Source: Halomonas sp. (lineage in GTDB: Bacteria; Pseudomonadota; Gammaproteobacteria; Pseudomonadales; Halomonadaceae). From it: a DNA stretch of 64,000 bases. Below the pieces are notes generated by a model, which did not search any database, was not told the origin of the DNA, and saw nothing but the letters and a program-made list of their open reading frames with translations. Position numbers and translations under genes: made by a program. Position 1 is the stretch's first letter, and each line of letters starts with the position of its first letter. The stretch spans positions 124,001-188,000 of the forward strand of contig NZ_DRFS01000013.1 of assembly GCF_011050415.1 (NCBI RefSeq). Reading direction: 5' to 3'. Positions 37,732-47,816 of this stretch are shown piece after piece.

Positions 37732-40485
37732 ATGCGCACAGATCCTATTATTCTCGGCACCGCCTTTGGTTACTTAGCACTGCTGTTTGTGGTGGCCGCC
37801 TGGGGAGACCGGCGTGCCGAACAAGGCCGGTCGCTGATTGGCTCCCCAACGGTATACGCCCTTTCCATCGCGGTATACTGCACTGCCTGGACGTTTTACG
37901 GTAGCGTCGGGCGCGCCGCCGAGCATGGCCCAAGCTTTTTACTTATTTACTTAGGACCGACGCTGGCCATGCTGCTGGCCCCTTCGGTCATTCGTAAAAT
38001 GGTGCGTATCGCCGCACGCCAACGTATCACCTCAATAGCCGACTTCATTAGCGCCCGCTATGGCAAAAGCACTAGTTTAGGAGCGCTGGTTGCGTTGATG
38101 GCACTGATCAGTATCACGCCCTATATCGCGCTGCAGTTAAAAGCCATTACCGTCAGCCACGCAGTGCTAATCAACTACCCTAACACCGCAGATACCACCT
38201 TAGTGGATGAGCGTTTCTGGATGGATAAATCCCTCTGGGTAGCGCTGGTATTGGCAGTGTTTATTATTCTGTTTGGTACACGGCATCTGGATGCCAGCGA
38301 GCGCCACGAAGGCATGGTGGCCGCCATCGCGCTTGAGTCGCTGGTGAAGCTGGTCGCGTTTATGGCCGTCGGTGTGTTTGTGGTCTTTGTGATGTTTGAA
38401 GGGCCAGGCGCACTGTTTGCACAGGTTGCCGCTACGCCAGAGCTGGTAAACAACATGGGTTTAGATCGCATGCCGGGAGGTGCCACTGGCTGGGTGGGCA
38501 TGCTGGTGCTGGCCTTTTTGGCTTTTTTAACCCTGCCCCGCCAATTCCAAGTGCTGGTAGTTGAGAATGTTGATGAACAGCATTTAACTCGGGCGAGCTG
38601 GCTTTTCCCCCTCTATATGCTGCTAATCAATCTGTTCGTTATTCCGATTGCGTTAGCGGGTTTACTGTTAGGAGTAAGCGCAGGCGACCCGGACAGTTTT
38701 GTGTTGACCCTACCGCTCTCTGCAGGGCTTGAAGGATTACCGCTACTGGTCTTTATCGGCGGTCTTTCTGCCGCTACGGGCATGGTGATTGTTGAGACGA
38801 TTGCGCTCTCAACCATGGTTAGTAACCAATTGGTGATGCCGCTGTTACTACGCTCACGCCGTTTGCACCTGAGTACCAAAGGCGAGCTGGCGGGCTGGCT
38901 ACTGGGCATTCGTCGCGTGGCCATTGTGCTTATTCTGCTGCTCGGCTATCTCTATCATGCACTGATTGGTGACTCCTATAGCCTGGTCACTATTGGGCTG
39001 GTCTCGTTTGCCGGCGCCGCGCAGTTTGCCCCCGCCCTATTGATCGGTCTTTATTGGCGTGGCGCGACTCGCCAAGGCGCCACTGCTGGCTTAGTCGCCG
39101 GTTTTTTGGTTTGGTGCTATACGCTGTTACTACCCGGCTTTGCCCAGTCGGGCTGGCTAAATGCCAACCTGCTCACAGAAGGCCCTTGGGGCATCACATG
39201 GCTTACGCCCTATGCGCTGTTCGGGCTTGAGAATTGGGATATTTATAGCCACTCGCTGCTGTGGAGCATGCTGGCTAACGTAGGGCTTTTGGTCGGCATT
39301 TCACTGTTTACTCGACAGACGCCTCTTGAACAAACCCAGGCGGCGCTTTTCACCGAAGCGATGCATCCCAACCTGCAAACCACATCACTCTCTACATCAC
39401 TATGGCGCGGGCAAACGACCCAAGGGGCATTAAAAGAGTTACTCGTTCGCTATCTGGGTGCCCAAGCTACCCGCAGGGTATTTAGTCATGGTGGGACGAA
39501 AGTTGCTTATTCAGCTGATGAGCTTGCCACTGCCGAACTTATTACCCGCGCCGAGCAGGCCCTGGCCGGGTCACTGGGCAGCGCTTCTGCGCGGGTATTG
39601 ATCAACTCAGTTGTGCGCGGCGAGGCACTGGATATTGAGTCGATTCTTAGCATTCTTGATACCACTTCCCAGACCCTTGAGTACAACCGACGCTTAGAGC
39701 AAAAATCTCAAGAGCTGGTGCAAATCGGTGAAGAGCTACGCAGCGCCAATGAGCGGCTGCGTGAGCTGGATCGTTTGAAAGATGAATTCGTCGCCATGGT
39801 CAGCCATGAGCTGCGCACGCCGCTAACGTCCATTCGCGCCTTTGCTGAGATTTTGCGCGATAGCGGCCAGTTGCCCGACGAAAAACGCCAGCACTTTCTC
39901 GGCGTGATTGTTCACGAGAGCCAGCGGCTTTCCCGTTTAATTGAGGAGATACTCGACCTTGCCCGCCTTGAAAGCGGCCGTTTAACCCTCAACCCGGTGC
40001 CCCTGGATCTTGCGGCCCTCACCCGGCATAGCATCGACGCCATTGCGCACTTACATGAAGAGCGGGGAATTGAACTGGACGTTAGTCTTGAAGCTGACCC
40101 CGCGATGGTGGTTGGCGACCATGACCGTTTAGAACAGGTGATTATTAACCTGCTTGATAACGCCAGTAAGTTTGCCGACCGTCATCAGCCAAAAGTGCGT
40201 CTATCGCTCTACCGCCATCGGCGCCATTTTCGGTTAAGCGTTGAGGATAACGGTGGTGGTATTAGCGCTGATGAGCGAGAGCGGGTATTCGAGAAATTCC
40301 ATCAAATCCAGCAAGACGATGATATTCCCAAGGGGCGGCCTAGAGGCAGTGGTTTAGGGCTACCGATTAGCAGGGGCATTATCGCCCATCTGGGGGGGCG
40401 GCTCTGGGTAGAAGATGCTAAAACCTTAGGCGGTGCCTGCCTGACCCTGGAGTTGCCAGCGGCGCCCGATGAGACTCACCCTTAA
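37732..40485 (+). CDS. Sodium/solute symporter-type sensor histidine kinase (CbrA/CrbS-like)
   Basis: A 917-residue protein from the ATG at 37732; the open frame 20 codons further left lies within the small gene. Residues 1 to about 530 form a 12-13-helix SLC5-type symporter domain. A linker with ALKELLVRYLGAQATRRVF may be a STAC domain. The kinase follows: phospho-His in VAMVSHELRTPLTSIRAF, N-box VIINLLDNASKF, G boxes VEDNGGGIS and GSGLGLPIS. Such kinases (CbrA, CrbS/MxtR) couple nutrient status, often histidine or acetate, to gene control. No PAS domain is evident, unlike CbrA. No full-length partner regulator follows, so the lone receiver at 35089 is the candidate partner. Confidence 0.9.
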   Translation: MRTDPIILGTAFGYLALLFVVAAWGDRRAEQGRSLIGSPTVYALSIAVYCTAWTFYGSVGRAAEHGPSFLLIYLGPTLAMLLAPSVIRKMVRIAARQRITSIADFISARYGKSTSLGALVALMALISITPYIALQLKAITVSHAVLINYPNTADTTLVDERFWMDKSLWVALVLAVFIILFGTRHLDASERHEGMVAAIALESLVKLVAFMAVGVFVVFVMFEGPGALFAQVAATPELVNNMGLDRMPGGATGWVGMLVLAFLAFLTLPRQFQVLVVENVDEQHLTRASWLFPLYMLLINLFVIPIALAGLLLGVSAGDPDSFVLTLPLSAGLEGLPLLVFIGGLSAATGMVIVETIALSTMVSNQLVMPLLLRSRRLHLSTKGELAGWLLGIRRVAIVLILLLGYLYHALIGDSYSLVTIGLVSFAGAAQFAPALLIGLYWRGATRQGATAGLVAGFLVWCYTLLLPGFAQSGWLNANLLTEGPWGITWLTPYALFGLENWDIYSHSLLWSMLANVGLLVGISLFTRQTPLEQTQAALFTEAMHPNLQTTSLSTSLWRGQTTQGALKELLVRYLGAQATRRVFSHGGTKVAYSADELATAELITRAEQALAGSLGSASARVLINSVVRGEALDIESILSILDTTSQTLEYNRRLEQKSQELVQIGEELRSANERLRELDRLKDEFVAMVSHELRTPLTSIRAFAEILRDSGQLPDEKRQHFLGVIVHESQRLSRLIEEILDLARLESGRLTLNPVPLDLAALTRHSIDAIAHLHEERGIELDVSLEADPAMVVGDHDRLEQVIINLLDNASKFADRHQPKVRLSLYRHRRHFRLSVEDNGGGISADERERVFEKFHQIQQDDDIPKGRPRGSGLGLPISRGIIAHLGGRLWVEDAKTLGGACLTLELPAAPDETHP

Positions 40486-40497
40486 CCCAGGCCAGAG

Positions 40498-41625
40498 TTA
40501 TGCGCTTTTAACGCGCTGAACAAACGCTCTAATTTGTTGAAGATCAAATTTCAATAACAGTCGTTCGTCTTCACGCAGGCGGCGTAGGTCAACCCACCCA
40601 TCGGCGGCTTGGCCGCAGGCTTTGTTATAACGCTGCTGATCCAAGAGAAGCTGCTGAAGACGTTCAAACGCTGCCACCAGCAACTCCGACTGCCTAGGGG
40701 TTAGCACGTTCTCGATACTCCCCAGTGCCACTAAGCGCTCACAGGTGGCTATTTCTCGCCGCGCGTGTCGCACACACAGTAAGCGCGCGGCGCTGATTAA
40801 CGGCATCAAGCCTTGATGCTTGAGATTAACGGCTTGATCGTGGGGAGCATCAAGGATTGGGTTTGAAGCAATGCGCCCTAAGCGATCCAATGCCACCGGC
40901 AACTCGTTGAGTAGCGCCGCCATTTCATCCATAAACAGCGATGCTTTGGGCAGGAGTGAGGCAATAATGTCGCTCAGTCGTTCCGCAAGCGCTGCGTTAC
41001 CTGCCACCGGAGTAAAATCGAGCAAAATATTGGTTTGCTGAACCCGTTTCACTTGGCGGTCAGCGCTCCAAATTTCCAGCTGTGCCTGCCACTCACTTAA
41101 CCGCTTGCGCCACATGGGCCAGCGGGCCATCACATGGCCACGGCAAAGGGGAATGCCTGCCTCATCAAGACGCTGGGTAAACCGCTCGCCTAATGCCTGA
41201 AAGTAGCCATCAATCTCAACGTGACGATGATCAGGGTAGTCATCAATAATCAGCGCGTTATCCTGATCGGGACCAAGCAGGCTCTCATAGCGCGCTGCAG
41301 AGCCCAGCATCAATACACAGTAGTCAACCGGCGGCTCGCCCCACCCTTGTGCCTGCATTTCATCAAGCGATATCGCGATGGCTTGGCGATAAAGCCAGGC
41401 GTTATGGTCACTAATAATGTGACTAATACGCCAGGCAGGCAGGTCGTAACGCACAAGCGTTTCAACCAGCGACAGTTGCCAGGCATAGGCATCGGGCAAT
41501 GAGACAGGTGGGGGAGAAATTTTAGTAAATAGAGCAATGAGCGGCGCATTGATCGCATGAGCATTTAACTTGCCGTCATCTTTTAGCAGAGCACGCCAGG
41601 GTGAGGCCCGGTGGACAACACGCAT
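40498..41625 (-). CDS. DUF294-type putative nucleotidyltransferase lacking CBS domains
   Basis: A 375-residue soluble protein. The nucleotidyltransferase signature is LMLGSAARYESLLGPDQDNALI near residue 110-130, matching the GSxxRxE...DQDNAL pattern of DUF294 proteins. The C-terminal half is the helical DUF294_C part (SAARLLCVRHARREIATCERL). Full-length relatives of about 620 residues carry an N-terminal cyclic-nucleotide domain and two CBS domains; those are missing here. Such proteins are often encoded beside DnaQ-type exonucleases and acetate-responsive symporter kinases, as here, convergent with 12 bases between. The ATG follows GGGGAGGCGT. Confidence 0.78.
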   Translation of the reverse strand: MRVVHRASPWRALLKDDGKLNAHAINAPLIALFTKISPPPVSLPDAYAWQLSLVETLVRYDLPAWRISHIISDHNAWLYRQAIAISLDEMQAQGWGEPPVDYCVLMLGSAARYESLLGPDQDNALIIDDYPDHRHVEIDGYFQALGERFTQRLDEAGIPLCRGHVMARWPMWRKRLSEWQAQLEIWSADRQVKRVQQTNILLDFTPVAGNAALAERLSDIIASLLPKASLFMDEMAALLNELPVALDRLGRIASNPILDAPHDQAVNLKHQGLMPLISAARLLCVRHARREIATCERLVALGSIENVLTPRQSELLVAAFERLQQLLLDQQRYNKACGQAADGWVDLRRLREDERLLLKFDLQQIRAFVQRVKSA

Positions 41626-41661
41626 ACGCCTCCCCTTCTTTTTATAGTGATAGCTTGGGCA

Positions 41662-41988
41662 TTAGCTTTCGCCAGCGCGACGCGGGTCTGGCTCAAACAT
41701 CGCATCGCCAACTTCATCAATATAGCGCTGCGCTTTGGTCACCATCATGGCATCGCAAGCTTCACGGCCTGGCAACATATCTGAACGCTCGAAGCGATGT
41801 TCAAGCGTTTCACCTGCAGTGCCCGGCTTACGAATAATGCCGCTTACACGATACTGGCCGCTTTGATCGTCCGGCTGAGAGACGATTTCATAGCCTTTGT
41901 ATTCAACAGCCTCAGCTGCTTTGGTGGTAGCACCGGGTGACGCTTGGCGATCACCACCAAAGAGTCCGGATAATAATTTTTTAAACAT
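41662..41988 (-). CDS. HlyU-family protein
   Basis: A 108-residue protein beginning MFKKLLSGLFGG, with the family blocks VEYKGYEIVSQPDDQSGQYR and DMLPGREACDAMMVTKAQRY. This is the small HlyU-type family (PF10115), named after a Vibrio haemolysin activator though lacking the ArsR helix-turn-helix of that regulator; its biochemical role is unclear. The ATG follows TTAAGGAAACGTT. It sits between argG and the DUF294 gene on the same strand. Confidence 0.8.
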   Translation of the reverse strand: MFKKLLSGLFGGDRQASPGATTKAAEAVEYKGYEIVSQPDDQSGQYRVSGIIRKPGTAGETLEHRFERSDMLPGREACDAMMVTKAQRYIDEVGDAMFEPDPRRAGES

Positions 41989-42007
41989 AACGTTTCCTTA
42001 ACTTGTC

Positions 42008-42032
42008 GGGCGGCAGCGGATCGCCGCCGCCC
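42008..42032 (-). terminator. GC-rich hairpin between argG and the HlyU-type gene
   Basis: GGGCGGC (42008-42014) pairs with GCCGCCC (42026-42032). There is no T-run on the minus strand, so it may attenuate rather than terminate. Confidence 0.35.
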
Positions 42033-42066
42033 TAGCAAGATATACGCTTTTTATCAGCTAGTTTTA

Positions 42067-43287
<1,221 letters not shown>

Positions 43288-43491
43288 TCTTTGCTCCTTT
43301 AAAAGATAAACCTTTGCGATTGGTTTTTGACACAGACACTGAGTATAGCGTTCTCAATGCCCAGCGAATACCGTCAACGACGCCAGCAGGGTAAAGCTGC
43401 TAGAATCACACCATTCAAAGTGGCGGCTTGCCGCTTATGTTTACCGAATACTCGCTTTAAATATTACTCGCTTGAAGATAAGGAGAGCTAC

Positions 43492-44160
43492 ATGAGCGAG
43501 GCAATTGCCCGCGAATTAATGGCCCAACGTTTTCGCAGTTATCTGCCCGTGGTCGTTGATTTAGAAACCGGGGGATTTAATGCCCAAGGCGATGCCGTGC
43601 TTGAGATAGCCGCCGTCACGTTAACCATGGATCCGGAGGGCAACCTGCTTCCTGATGCCACCTATGCCTACCACATTCACCCCTTTGAAGGGGCGAACGT
43701 TGAGCAGTCGGCGCTCGATTTTACCGGTATTAACCTAGACGACCCGTTACGTCGTCAGGTAGCGCTAAGTGAAGCGGAAGCGCTAGGTGAAATTTTCCGA
43801 CCGATTCGTAAATCGATCAAAGCTCACGACTGCACCCGAGCCATTTTAGTTGGACACAACGCGGCATTTGACCAAGGTTTTCTAAACGCCGCAGTTGAAC
43901 GCTGCGGTATTAAACGAAACCCTTTTCACCCTTTCTCTAGTTTTGATACCGCCACGCTTGCAGGTTTAATATATGGTCAAACCGTGCTTGCCCGCGCTTG
44001 TCGCGCTGCGGGTATCGAATTTGATAACAAAGCGGCTCACTCTGCCCGTTACGACACCGAGCGCACCGCCGAATTATTTTGTGCCATGGTCAATCGCTAT
44101 AAGGATTTAGGCGGCTGGCAACTGGCCCAGCGTGAGCAGGAAATGGATGGCATCGATTAG
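43492..44160 (+). CDS. rnt: Ribonuclease T
   Basis: A 222-residue DEDDh 3'-5' exonuclease that trims tRNA and other stable RNA 3' ends. The start chosen is the ATG at 43492, after AAGGAGAGCTAC; the frame is open 55 codons further but that stretch crosses the argG promoter region. Catalytic residues lie in [21 protein letters not shown] and [11 protein letters not shown]. The basic patch and the aromatic [16 protein letters not shown] are typical for RNase T. Confidence 0.96.
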   Translation: MSEAIARELMAQRFRSYLPVVVDLETGGFNAQGDAVLEIAAVTLTMDPEGNLLPDATYAYHIHPFEGANVEQSALDFTGINLDDPLRRQVALSEAEALGEIFRPIRKSIKAHDCTRAILVGHNAAFDQGFLNAAVERCGIKRNPFHPFSSFDTATLAGLIYGQTVLARACRAAGIEFDNKAAHSARYDTERTAELFCAMVNRYKDLGGWQLAQREQEMDGID

Positions 44161-44322
44161 TCAGTTATCGACGCTAATGCAGTTAACAGGGCTTTACGCT
44201 AAACTTTGCAACTTTGGTTAAGTATGCGTTTGACCAACCAGCTAGGCGAAATTGCGCTTATGCTTGGCTGACCAAACAGCAGTTGCCTTTACCCTACCCG
44301 TTTTAGGAGATGAGACGTTTCC

Positions 44323-45582
44323 ATGGCCCAGCATAATGCCTTTTACGCCCAATCCGGTGGCGTCACCGCCGTGATCAATGCCAGCGCCTGCGGCGTTATT
44401 GAAGCCTGCCGTCAAGCCCCCGATCAAATTGGCAAGGTATACGCCGGCCATAACGGTATTATCGGCGCATTAACCGAAGACCTTATCGATGTTACCCAAG
44501 AGAGTGATGAGTCCATTGCCGCCCTTCGCCATACACCTGGCGGAGCCTTCGGCTCTTGTCGCTACAAGCTAAAAGATATTGATACTCATCGCGCCCAGTA
44601 CGAGCGTTTGATTGAAGTATTTAAAGCCCACGATATCCGTTACTTCTTCTACAACGGCGGCGGCGACAGCGCGGACACCTGCTTGAAAGTTTCTCAGCTT
44701 TCCGAAAAGCTCGGCTATCCGCTCACCGCCATCCACGTACCTAAAACCGTCGATAACGACCTGCCGATTACCGATAACAGCCCGGGTTTTGGCAGCGTTG
44801 CTAAATATATTGCCACCTCTACCCTTGAAGCTTCGCTGGATATCGCTTCCATGTGCGCAACCTCTACCAAGGTGTTTGTGCTTGAAGTCATGGGCCGCCA
44901 CGCTGGCTGGATTGCCGCTGCCGGTGGCTTGGCGGGTCAAGCGGAAGGCGAGCCTCCGCACATGATTATCTTCCCGGAAATTCCGTTTAACCGTAAAGCA
45001 GCCATGGCGCGGGTTGAAGAGTGCGTCAAGAATTATGGCTACTGCGTTATTGTGGTTTCTGAGGGCGCGCGCTACGAAGATGGCACCTTCTTAGCCGATG
45101 CGGGAAACACCGATGCCTTTGGTCATCGCCAGCTAGGCGGTGTAGCACCAACCCTTGCGGGCATGATCAAACAGGATTTGGGCTACAAGTACCACTGGGC
45201 AGTGGCCGACTACCTGCAGCGCGCAGCGCGTCACTTGGCGTCTAAAACTGACGTTGAGCAAGCCTATGCGGTGGGCCGTGAAGCGGTCACCCTGGCGCTG
45301 GCGGGTAAAAATGCCATGATGCCTGCCATCCGTCGTATTTCTCAGTCACCTTACCAGTGGGATGTGATCTCTGCCCCGCTCTCTCAGGTGGCTAACAAAG
45401 AGAAATTCATGCCCCGCGACTTTATTACTGAGAATGGGTTTGGCATTACGCAAGTATGCCGCGACTATCTCTCACCGCTCATCCAGGGCGAAGACTTCCC
45501 GCCGTTTGAGAATGGGCTGCCAAAAGTGGCTAAGCTCAAACTCGCTAAAGCCGAGCGCAAGCTGCCTACTTTTACGCTATAA
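44323..45582 (+). CDS. pfp: Pyrophosphate-dependent 6-phosphofructokinase
   Basis: A 419-residue phosphofructokinase that can run in both directions with PPi in place of ATP. The phosphoryl-donor region reads FYNGGGDSADTCLK, with an aspartate where ATP enzymes have the small glycine of GGDGS, and the active-site block is VPKTVDNDLPIT with the lysine characteristic of PPi enzymes. MGRHAGWIAAAGG and MIIFPEIPF follow. The ATG has TAGGAGATGAGACGTTTCC upstream. A reversible enzyme suits organisms that use the Entner-Doudoroff route for sugar and need the step for gluconeogenesis. Confidence 0.93.
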   Translation: MAQHNAFYAQSGGVTAVINASACGVIEACRQAPDQIGKVYAGHNGIIGALTEDLIDVTQESDESIAALRHTPGGAFGSCRYKLKDIDTHRAQYERLIEVFKAHDIRYFFYNGGGDSADTCLKVSQLSEKLGYPLTAIHVPKTVDNDLPITDNSPGFGSVAKYIATSTLEASLDIASMCATSTKVFVLEVMGRHAGWIAAAGGLAGQAEGEPPHMIIFPEIPFNRKAAMARVEECVKNYGYCVIVVSEGARYEDGTFLADAGNTDAFGHRQLGGVAPTLAGMIKQDLGYKYHWAVADYLQRAARHLASKTDVEQAYAVGREAVTLALAGKNAMMPAIRRISQSPYQWDVISAPLSQVANKEKFMPRDFITENGFGITQVCRDYLSPLIQGEDFPPFENGLPKVAKLKLAKAERKLPTFTL

Positions 45583-45602
45583 GCTGGAAGCCTAAAGAAA
45601 CT

Positions 45603-45624
45603 AAGGGGTGCCTTCGGCACCCTT
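45603..45624. repeat. 22-bp hairpin repeat, copy 1 (terminator-like, after pfp)
   Basis: AAGGGGTGCC-TTC-GGCACCCTT folds into a hairpin 20 bases after the pfp stop. The same 22 bases recur exactly at 45784-45805. It could terminate pfp transcription. Confidence 0.75.
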
Positions 45625-45757
45625 CGCGAGCTAAAGCTCCCTCCTACAACAGTGCGGAGCCTAATCACTGAAATGGTGCCAAAGCCTGTTGTAGGGGAAA
45701 CCCGATAGCTGCACCGGTGCTTAAAATTGGTTGTGGGAGGGAGCTTCAGCTCGCGAA
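45623..45757. repeat. REPIN-like pair of inverted REP sequences
   Basis: TTCGCGAGCTAAAGCTCCCT... at 45623-45650 is the reverse complement, with 2 differences in 28, of the stretch at 45730-45757 (GTTGTGGGAGGGAGCTTC...). Each arm itself has an inner hairpin AGCT-AA-AGCT. The form and the GTGGGAGGGAGC core resemble Pseudomonas REP sequences, which spread as inverted doublets (REPINs) moved by a RAYT transposase. No RAYT gene is in the window. It sits between convergent genes, the usual position. Confidence 0.72.
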
Positions 45758-45783
45758 TGTTTGGGCTCCAGCCTGATGATACC

Positions 45784-45805
45784 AAGGGGTGCCTTCGGCA
45801 CCCTT
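45784..45805. repeat. 22-bp hairpin repeat, copy 2
   Basis: Exact copy of 45603-45624, 181 bases further on and in the same orientation. Both copies are followed by a related stretch (GTGCGGAGCCTAATCACTGAA and GTGCCGAACCATCACTGAA), so a larger unit seems to have been duplicated around the REP pair. It lies 46 bases beyond the end of the minus-strand kinase gene. Confidence 0.75.
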
Positions 45806-45851
45806 CATCGAAGTGCCGAACCATCACTGAAGCGGCTACCCCAAGAGATAG

Positions 45852-47567
45852 CTACCGCAACAGCCAGGAAAGCACTAGCAGTAACAGCAATATTCCTGCC
45901 ACCCCTTGCCAAAACCGCCGTGGTTCCTGGCGGCTCTCTTCTTTAGAAGGCAGTCGTCCTAACGGCTTTCTGAGTGCGTGCAAAAATTCCGACAAGCGCC
46001 TAAAGCGCAGTGCCCGCTGGGGATCTAAAGCGCGGCGTAATGCGTCGTCTAACTCTGGAGAGATTTCCGGATTAGTGGTGCGCGCGCTGCGGAAACTCAA
46101 CTCTTCAAGGTCGGTATGACTACGCAACCGGTTAGGCGTCAATGTGTAAGGTAAAGCACCGGTCAATAGCCAGTAGGTAGTGGAGGCAAGCGAATACTGA
46201 TCACTGCGCCGACCAATGCTGTCACCCAAGGCATACTCGGGGGCGGTATGCTCGTTAAAACCAATCTGGCGGAGTAGCTCTCCAGAGTGGCGATGCCCTT
46301 CGCTATCCCGCATGTGGCAGGCACTGAAATCGGTCAGCACTAACTTGCCGTGGGGGTCGATCAGAATATTATCCGGGCTAATCTGCTGATGAATAATATC
46401 GCGGTGGTGAAGTGCTTGAACTGCCTTCCCCAGCTGATTGGCAATATCGAGTCGCTGAATCAAACTCGCTTGAGGATGCCGCTCCGCCCACTGGCGCAGC
46501 GTCTCGCCCTCGATATGCTGCATCAGATAATAGAGGTAGCGCCGTGGCCGTGAGGGATCCATCACCTTGACAACAAACGGCGAGTTGACTCTTTCAACCA
46601 CCCACTGCTGAAGTAGAAAGTGTTCAAGATAAGCATTACGCAGTGACAGTTCCGGGCTTGGTGCTTTCATCACCATTTCCCGCTCGGTGTGAACATCGCG
46701 TACGCGATAAACCCTGGACTGCGCCGTTCGGGACAAGACCGCCTGCACTTCTAAGCCATCTAACCGCTCACCGGGCGCAAGCTCAGGTGGAATCGGCAGG
46801 TCACCGTATAGCTGACCGGGGTGCTCGCTTATTTCCTCAGGCAACTCGTCGATTCGTACGAGCTGAAAACAGAACTGATCGCCGCCATAGCCCCGCTCTT
46901 GGGCACGCTGCTTTGCTTCATTCGCCAAACGCTCGCAAGCGGCATCCAAATCGCTGGCATCCTGGCGAATCAAACGCACATAGTCAGAGGGCAGCAGCGT
47001 GCCGCGCACGCCCTGAGTGGTAAACAGGAATAGATCGCCCTGTTTTAGCGCGACATGGGTGTAATCGATATCGACACTGCCATCCATACCCAAGGCGCGG
47101 GAAGGGTAGCGGTAGCCGCCTAAATCTGTCACATGATCGCGGCTTAACTGCTCAAACTCTGCGCCGCGCAAGCGAAAAACCAGCGTATCACCCATATGAA
47201 ACAGATGCGCCTCGCAGCCTCGAAAAATCATCACCGACATAGAGGATACAAAACTGCCCTCTTTCACGTGCTGGCTTTGGCTGTAGCACCAGCTGTTGAG
47301 CGCGCGTAGCACCCGGGTTGCCGAGGTTTTAACGTCCCAGTGGTCGGGGGTAGAAAAGTAGTCAGCTAAAAAGCCGCGCACGCTTAAATCGCCCGCCTGC
47401 TTGGCCATGGTATTGCGTGAGATAGAGTCACTGATAACGGCACAGCCACCTTTCGCACGCAACAGAGGCGCTTCAGGGAAACGAACCGACATTGAACTGC
47501 GGTGTGAGCGCCGATCGGGTGCGACAAACGCTTGACCATAACTGATGAGCAACTGGGCGTGCGACAA
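45852..47567 (-). CDS. Degenerate PP2C phosphatase / Ser-Thr kinase fusion with C-terminal membrane anchor
   Basis: A 571-residue protein starting at a TTG (47567) set 5 bases after a perfect AGGAGG; no ATG fits. Residues 1-245 are PP2C-like, 275-545 kinase-like, and 551-570 a single hydrophobic tail (GVAGILLLLLVLSWLL). Key residues are changed. In the kinase the HRDLKPEN loop reads HQQISPDN, losing the catalytic Asp and Lys, and DFG is DFS; the Lys of MVMKAP remains. In the phosphatase the metal aspartate of the CSDG motif is Gln (TTQGV), and the N-terminal acidic residue is lost, while ISDS and GGDQF keep theirs. Bifunctional relatives exist with intact residues, so this one may be a scaffold. 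Confidence 0.85.
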   Translation of the reverse strand: MSHAQLLISYGQAFVAPDRRSHRSSMSVRFPEAPLLRAKGGCAVISDSISRNTMAKQAGDLSVRGFLADYFSTPDHWDVKTSATRVLRALNSWCYSQSQHVKEGSFVSSMSVMIFRGCEAHLFHMGDTLVFRLRGAEFEQLSRDHVTDLGGYRYPSRALGMDGSVDIDYTHVALKQGDLFLFTTQGVRGTLLPSDYVRLIRQDASDLDAACERLANEAKQRAQERGYGGDQFCFQLVRIDELPEEISEHPGQLYGDLPIPPELAPGERLDGLEVQAVLSRTAQSRVYRVRDVHTEREMVMKAPSPELSLRNAYLEHFLLQQWVVERVNSPFVVKVMDPSRPRRYLYYLMQHIEGETLRQWAERHPQASLIQRLDIANQLGKAVQALHHRDIIHQQISPDNILIDPHGKLVLTDFSACHMRDSEGHRHSGELLRQIGFNEHTAPEYALGDSIGRRSDQYSLASTTYWLLTGALPYTLTPNRLRSHTDLEELSFRSARTTNPEISPELDDALRRALDPQRALRFRRLSEFLHALRKPLGRLPSKEESRQEPRRFWQGVAGILLLLLVLSWLLR

Positions 47568-47727
47568 GTCATCCTCCTAGGCTGCCGACTCGATCGAGGG
47601 ACATCACTGTCAACCAATAGCGGTTATGATACACGCTGCTGAGCTGAAACGATGCCCGCCAAACGTCTCTATCGTATTAGCACGCTTTTATATTCGCTCT
47701 CTTTTATATCGACCCACCTATGTCGCA

Positions 47728-47757
47728 TTGGTAATCGTGCGGTCATCTTCGTATAAT
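47728..47757 (+). promoter_or_regulatory. Probable sigma-70 promoter of ppa
   Basis: TTGGTA (47728-47733) and a perfect TATAAT (47752-47757) are 18 bases apart, 60 bases before the ppa ATG, in the divergent gap with the kinase fusion. Confidence 0.6.
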
Positions 47758-47816
47758 CCCCCGCTATAAACGACTCTGAAACAACTGCCTAGCCATGTAC
47801 TACCAAGGAATCAACG

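Noticed and set aside
43327-43491. Upstream extension of rnt by 55 codons
   Set aside because: The residues are unlike RNase T, the stretch crosses the divergent promoter region with argG, and a strong ribosome site supports the internal ATG.
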